Assembly: GCA_028275005.1 (NCBI GenBank)
Contig: JAQCNN010000175.1
Coordinates: 1 to 8,280, forward strand
Length of the DNA: 8,280 nucleotides
Direction of reading: 5' to 3'
From: Salinirussus sp.
GTDB taxonomy: Archaea; Halobacteriota; Halobacteria; Halobacteriales; Haloarculaceae
Position 1 is the first letter of the stretch. Every line of letters starts with the position of its first letter. Both the position numbers and the translations under genes were made by a program. This document shows, one piece after another, positions 5,829 through 8,280 of this stretch. The notes under the pieces were generated by a model that was not told where the DNA came from, did no database searches, and worked only from the letters and a program-made list of their open reading frames with translations.

Positions 5829-6001
5829 TGGCGGGGAGCTTCTACCGGGTTGCCTGCCCGGACTGCGAGAACGAACAGGTCGTCTTTGGCCGCGCCGCCA
5901 CCGAGGTGACCTGTGAGGTGTGTGGGCACACACTCGCGCGACCGACCGGCGGCGAGGCCGTCCTCGAGGGCGAGGTCACCGAGACCGTCGAAGCACGGTA
6001 A
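5828..6001 (+). CDS. rps27e: 30S ribosomal protein S27e
   Basis: This 57-residue zinc-ribbon protein of the small ribosomal subunit opens with SFYRVACPDC and carries C10-x2-C13 and C29-x2-C32. FGRAATEVTCEVCGHTLARP (20-39) is the typical core, followed by a short C-terminal extension rich in Glu and Val. Size is normal for archaeal S27e. The ATG at 5828 shares its A with the TGA of rpl44e; an in-frame ATG 33 bases upstream lies inside rpl44e and would add residues the family lacks. It has no promoter of its own that I can see, so expression should follow rpl44e. A 69-base gap separates it from the aIF2-alpha gene. Confidence 0.97.
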   Translation: MAGSFYRVACPDCENEQVVFGRAATEVTCEVCGHTLARPTGGEAVLEGEVTETVEAR

Positions 6002-6040
6002 CCCCGTTTTCGGCCCGTCGCGGCCCGCTGAAGCAACGAC

Positions 6041-6047
6041 GTTATCA
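6041..6047 (+). promoter_or_regulatory. TATA-like box for the aIF2-alpha gene
   Basis: GTTATCA lies 24-30 bases before the ATG at 6071 in the short gap after rps27e. It suggests that the initiation factor can be transcribed separately as a leaderless mRNA as well as by read-through. GAGTGAT abuts the ATG with no spacer, so it is unlikely to act as a Shine-Dalgarno site. Confidence 0.5.
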
Positions 6048-6070
6048 CCGGCCGTCGACAATCGAGTGAT

Positions 6071-6934
6071 ATGAAATACAGTGGCTGGCCAGAGTCGGGT
6101 GAACTGGTCGTCGGCCGGGTCGACGAGATCGAGGACTTCGGGGTGTTTATCGACCTGCTGGAGTACGAGGACAAGCGCGGGCTCTCACACGTCTCCGAGG
6201 TGGCCTCGGGGTGGATCAAGAACGTCCGTGACCACGTCAACGTCGACCAGCGGGTCGTCGCGAAGGTGCTCGACGTCGACAAGAGCGCCCAGCAGATCGA
6301 CCTCTCGCTGAAGGACGTCAACGACCACCAGCGAAAGGACACGATCCAGGAGTGGAAAAACGAGCAGAAGGCCGACAACTGGATGGAACTGGCCTTTGGC
6401 GAGGACATGGGGGACGAGCAGTACGCCGCCATCGCCAACGAGTTGCTCGCGGGCTTTGGGTCGCTGTACGACGGGTTCGAGGCCGCGGCGATCCGCGGGA
6501 CGGAGGCGCTGGCAGAGACCGACCTCGAGGACGACGAGGTGACGGCTATCGTCGACACCGCCCGCGAGAACGTCTCGGTCCCCTACGTGACGGTGACCGG
6601 CTACGTCAGCCTGGAGTGTCCGACCGGCGACGGCGTCGACGTCATCAAGGAGGCCCTGCAGTCCGCTGAGGGCAACGGCGAGGGTCACGTGAGAGCCAAC
6701 GGCACGAACGGGGCCTCGGGAGACGAGAACGGCGAGTCTCCCGGCGTCCCCGAGGAGGTCGACCTCGAGATCACCTACGTCGGCTCGCCGGAGTACCGGA
6801 TCGAGGTGCAGGCTCCCAACTACAAGACCGCCGAGACCGAACTCGAGGAGAGCGCCGAGCGGGCCCGCACACTCGTCGCCGAACAGGGCGGGACCGGAAG
6901 GTTCCACCGCGAGCGCGAGACCGACGAGGAGTAG
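6071..6934 (+). CDS. eif2a: Translation initiation factor aIF2 subunit alpha
   Basis: This is the alpha subunit of the heterotrimeric factor that delivers initiator Met-tRNA to the small subunit. It has 287 residues in three parts. An N-terminal S1/OB domain (about 10-84) has GRVDEIEDFGVFIDL, GLSHVSEVASGWI and QQIDLSLKDV. A helical middle domain (about 85-165) has WKNEQKADNWME. The C-terminal alpha-beta domain (about 168-275), which contacts aIF2-gamma, has YVTVTGYVSLECPTGDGVD and YVGSPEYRIEVQAPNYKTAE. Between its first part and the YVGSPEYR strand lies a low-complexity stretch of Gly, Asn, Glu and Ser (about 201-226) that makes the protein about 20 residues longer than the usual archaeal length of roughly 266. 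The start at 6071 gives the standard MKYSGWPE. Nop10 follows five bases downstream. Confidence 0.98.
   Translation: MKYSGWPESGELVVGRVDEIEDFGVFIDLLEYEDKRGLSHVSEVASGWIKNVRDHVNVDQRVVAKVLDVDKSAQQIDLSLKDVNDHQRKDTIQEWKNEQKADNWMELAFGEDMGDEQYAAIANELLAGFGSLYDGFEAAAIRGTEALAETDLEDDEVTAIVDTARENVSVPYVTVTGYVSLECPTGDGVDVIKEALQSAEGNGEGHVRANGTNGASGDENGESPGVPEEVDLEITYVGSPEYRIEVQAPNYKTAETELEESAERARTLVAEQGGTGRFHRERETDEE
6671..6748 (+). other. Low-complexity Gly/Asn/Glu insert in aIF2-alpha
   Basis: Residues about 201-226 of aIF2-alpha are dominated by Gly, Asn, Glu and Ser, with repeated NG pairs. The frame is kept and the flanking folded segments are intact. It most likely forms a flexible, solvent-exposed loop. 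Confidence 0.6.
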
Positions 6935-6939
6935 CCGGC

Positions 6940-7122
6940 GTGCACTCGGACATCCGCGTCTGTACGGCCTGTGTCGAGCGCCACGACGGCCCGGTGTACA
7001 CGCTGGGTGCGACCTGCCCGGCGTGCGGGGCCGAGACGGTCAACAGCGCCCCCGCCCCGTTCAACCCGGAGGACCCCTACGGCGGCTACCGACGCGCTCT
7101 TAAGCGGCGCACCCCCGAATAG
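6940..7122 (+). CDS. nop10: H/ACA ribonucleoprotein protein Nop10
   Basis: This 60-residue core subunit of archaeal H/ACA RNPs bridges Cbf5 and L7Ae/guide RNA in pseudouridylation of rRNA. The N-terminal zinc ribbon has C8-x2-C11 and C26-x2-C29, and the C-terminal segment APFNPEDPYGGYRRALKRR (39-57) is the diagnostic Cbf5-binding linker and helix. It starts with GTG at 6940: translation from there gives MHSDIRVC, aligning with the MxSDIRVC start of haloarchaeal homologues as I recall them, and no ATG is available nearby. The gene begins five bases after the aIF2-alpha stop and ends three bases before the PAC2 gene, so it is inside an operon. Its last codons contain the likely promoter of the next gene. 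Confidence 0.94.
   Translation: MHSDIRVCTACVERHDGPVYTLGATCPACGAETVNSAPAPFNPEDPYGGYRRALKRRTPE
7098..7105 (+). promoter_or_regulatory. Promoter for the PAC2 gene inside nop10
   Basis: TCTTAAGC, with the palindrome CTTAAG, lies 21-28 bases before the ATG at 7126, within the last codons of nop10. The spacing is right for a leaderless transcript, so the proteasome chaperone may be expressed independently of the translation genes. Confidence 0.55.
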
Positions 7123-7125
7123 ACC

Positions 7126-7878
7126 ATGGACGAATTCGACATCGAAACCGTCGCCGAGCCGACGCTCACGGACCCGGTGCTGGTCGAGGGGCTCCCTGGG
7201 GTCGGCCACGTCGGCAAGCTCGCCGCCGAGCACCTCGTCGAGGAGCTCGACAGCGAACTCGTCCGGCGGGTCTACTCGACGCATTTCCCCCCGCAGGTCA
7301 GCGTCGACGACGGGGTGTCGACACTCGCGAACGCGGAGGTCTACGCCGTCAGCGCCGGCGAGGAGCGTGACCTGCTCGTGTTGACCGGCGACCACCAGGC
7401 ACAGGATGGGCCGGGCCACTACGGCCTGACCGATACCTTCCTCGACGTTGCCGAGGACCTGGGTGTCGAGCGGGTGTTCGCGCTCGGTGGTGTCCCCACA
7501 GGCGAGCTTATCGAGGAGTACGACGTTGTCGGCGCGGCCACCTCGACGGCCGAGCGCGACGACCTGACCGAGGCCGGCGTGGAGTTTCGCGAGGACGAAC
7601 CCGCCGGCGGGATCGTCGGCATCAGCGGGCTCCTGCTGGGGCTGGGTGAGCGCCGCGACGTCCCCGCAGCCTGCCTGATGGGTGAGACCAGCGGCTACCT
7701 CGTCGACCCAAAGAGCGCACAGGCCGTGCTTGAGGTCCTCCAGGACGTGCTCGGCTTCGAGGTCGACTTTAGCTCGTTGGAGGAGCGTGCCGAGGAGATG
7801 GAGGAGGTCGTCCGGAAGATCCAGGAGATGGAGGGCGGCCCCGCCGCGACCGACGAGGACCTCCGCTACATCGGCTGA
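7126..7878 (+). CDS. PAC2 family proteasome assembly chaperone-like protein
   Basis: This 250-residue PAC2-family (PbaA/COG2047-type) protein is proposed to help assemble or bind the 20S proteasome; the function is inferred from the family. The phosphorylase-like fold is marked by the N-terminal VLVEGLPGVGHVGKLAAEHL (18-37), THFPPQV (52-58), VYAVS and LLVLTGDHQAQ (83-93), VFALGGVPTGE (117-127), GISGLLLGLG (165-174) and the MGETSGYLVDP block (185-195). A strongly charged helix with coiled-coil character (about 217-236, EERAEEMEEVVRKIQEME) follows, then a C-terminal DLRYIG. Archaeal relatives use a C-terminal HbYX motif to dock on the proteasome; RYIG is not a strict match. The start at 7126 is the only sensible ATG. 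It lies three bases after nop10. Confidence 0.95.
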   Translation: MDEFDIETVAEPTLTDPVLVEGLPGVGHVGKLAAEHLVEELDSELVRRVYSTHFPPQVSVDDGVSTLANAEVYAVSAGEERDLLVLTGDHQAQDGPGHYGLTDTFLDVAEDLGVERVFALGGVPTGELIEEYDVVGAATSTAERDDLTEAGVEFREDEPAGGIVGISGLLLGLGERRDVPAACLMGETSGYLVDPKSAQAVLEVLQDVLGFEVDFSSLEERAEEMEEVVRKIQEMEGGPAATDEDLRYIG

Positions 7879-8033
7879 GGCGTGGCCGGCCGAGGGTCAG
7901 TCGTGTGGCTGTGAGTGGATCGGTCCGGTGTTGTCCAGCGGTCACAGCCGTGCCCGTGGTGTCAGTCGGAACACAGACCGTCGGAAGCGAGCCGCCATCA
8001 GGACCACCAACAGCGTCACGCACGGATGGGGGC

Positions 8034-8058
8034 GACGCGACACGGCGACCGTCGCGTC
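8034..8058. repeat. Perfect 8-bp inverted repeat
   Basis: GACGCGAC (8034-8041) pairs with GTCGCGTC (8051-8058) around a 9-base loop. It lies 156 bases after the PAC2 stop and 60 bases upstream of the msrA TATA box. No T-run follows, so its role as a terminator or operator is open. Confidence 0.55.
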
Positions 8059-8118
8059 CCGACTCAGGTGGGGTGTGTAGACCCGGAGCCGGCTCGAGCG
8101 GTTGCGTTGGGAAAGGGG

Positions 8119-8125
8119 CTATACG
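8119..8125 (+). promoter_or_regulatory. TATA box for msrA, with purine-rich BRE-like stretch
   Basis: CTATACG lies 23-29 bases before the ATG at 8148, preceded by the purine-rich GGGAAAGGGG (8109-8118), which could act as a TFB recognition element. The layout predicts a leaderless transcript. Confidence 0.65.
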
Positions 8126-8147
8126 CCTGCACACCGTACAGAGCAGT

Positions 8148-8280
8148 ATGAGTGAAACCGAGCAGGCGACGTTCGGTGGCGGCTGTTTCTGGTGTGTCGA
8201 GGCGGCCTTCGAGCGCGTGCGCGGCGTCCAGGCGGTGGTCTCGGGCTACGCCGGCGGCCGCACGGAGGACCCCAGCTACC
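8148..8280 (+). CDS. msrA: Peptide methionine-S-sulfoxide reductase MsrA (partial; 3' end outside window)
   Basis: These are the first 44 residues of MsrA, which reduces methionine-S-sulfoxide in oxidised proteins and free methionine. The signature GGGCFWCVEAAFERVRGV (10-27) contains the catalytic Cys13 in GCFW, followed by VVSGYAGGRTEDPSY (30-44), the characteristic 'GY.GG....P.Y' segment. The protein begins just before the catalytic strand, with no signal peptide, so it should be cytoplasmic. Cys16 makes a CFWC arrangement found in a subset of MsrA proteins; the resolving cysteines, usually near the C-terminus, lie outside the window. The start at 8148 fits the TATA box 23-29 bases upstream. 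It is a separate transcription unit from the PAC2 cluster. Confidence 0.96.
   Translation, partial: MSETEQATFGGGCFWCVEAAFERVRGVQAVVSGYAGGRTEDPSY

Larger units (their letters stand above)
7879..8147. other. Intergenic region between PAC2 and msrA
   Basis: This 269-base stretch has no supported gene. Frames through it give Arg/Ser-rich or Pro-rich shadow-like translations. It holds one perfect inverted repeat (8034-8058) and the msrA promoter at its right end. I find no tRNA-like or box C/D pattern. Confidence 0.5.

Noticed and set aside
5842..6907. Minus-strand frames antisense to rps27e and aIF2-alpha
   Set aside because: They are Ser/Thr-rich or Val/Leu-rich shadows opposite well-identified genes.
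7915..8151. Plus-strand 78-residue frame, and a short hydrophobic minus-strand frame, in the PAC2-msrA gap
   Set aside because: Their composition is Arg/Gln/His-rich or too short, with no promoter or family signal; the first also overlaps the msrA promoter.
1..8280. CRISPR array, insertion sequence, tRNA or rRNA
   Set aside because: I see no regularly spaced repeats, no terminal inverted repeats with a transposase, and no tRNA- or rRNA-like sequence anywhere in the window.

Overview
The window comes from a haloarchaeon (class Halobacteria). The base composition is very GC-rich, the soluble proteins are rich in Asp and Glu, and most starts lack a Shine-Dalgarno sequence but have an A/T-rich box about 25 bases upstream, as expected for leaderless haloarchaeal transcripts. 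The translation and ribosome-biogenesis proteins (L44e, S27e, aIF2-alpha, Nop10) are archaeal, and one small protein matches the haloarchaea-specific HAH_0734 family. I cannot name a genus.

Left part (1-4572): a membrane and cell-surface glycan neighbourhood. On the minus strand lie an ALG5-like family 2 glycosyltransferase and, coupled to it by an ATGA overlap, a GtrA-type membrane protein that runs off the left edge. Divergent from them are an F420-dependent luciferase-like (LLM) oxidoreductase and a 780-residue polytopic membrane protein of the DUF2298/'YYY' family. A plausible reading is that the glycosyltransferase charges a polyprenyl phosphate with a sugar, GtrA helps move or anchor the product, and the DUF2298 protein is a candidate GT-C-like transferase. 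That the four genes form one pathway is inference.

Middle (4550-5546): a HAH_0734 family gene on the minus strand overlaps the end of the DUF2298 gene tail to tail. An A/T-rich promoter island follows, then a 64-residue zinc-ribbon protein, then a 316-base gap containing two perfect GC hairpins.

Right part (5547-7878): the archaeal information-processing cluster rpl44e - rps27e - aIF2-alpha - nop10 - PAC2 chaperone, all on the plus strand and tightly packed. It links ribosome components, initiation, H/ACA RNP-guided rRNA modification and proteasome assembly. aIF2-alpha and PAC2 appear to have their own promoters. After a 269-base gap without a convincing gene, the 5' end of msrA (peptide methionine sulfoxide reductase A) begins at 8148.

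I see no mobile element, CRISPR array, tRNA or rRNA. Most of the window is core haloarchaeal genome. The least explained parts are the DUF2298 neighbourhood with its four G7 tracts, the small zinc-ribbon protein, the HAH_0734 protein, and the hairpin-bearing gap before rpl44e.
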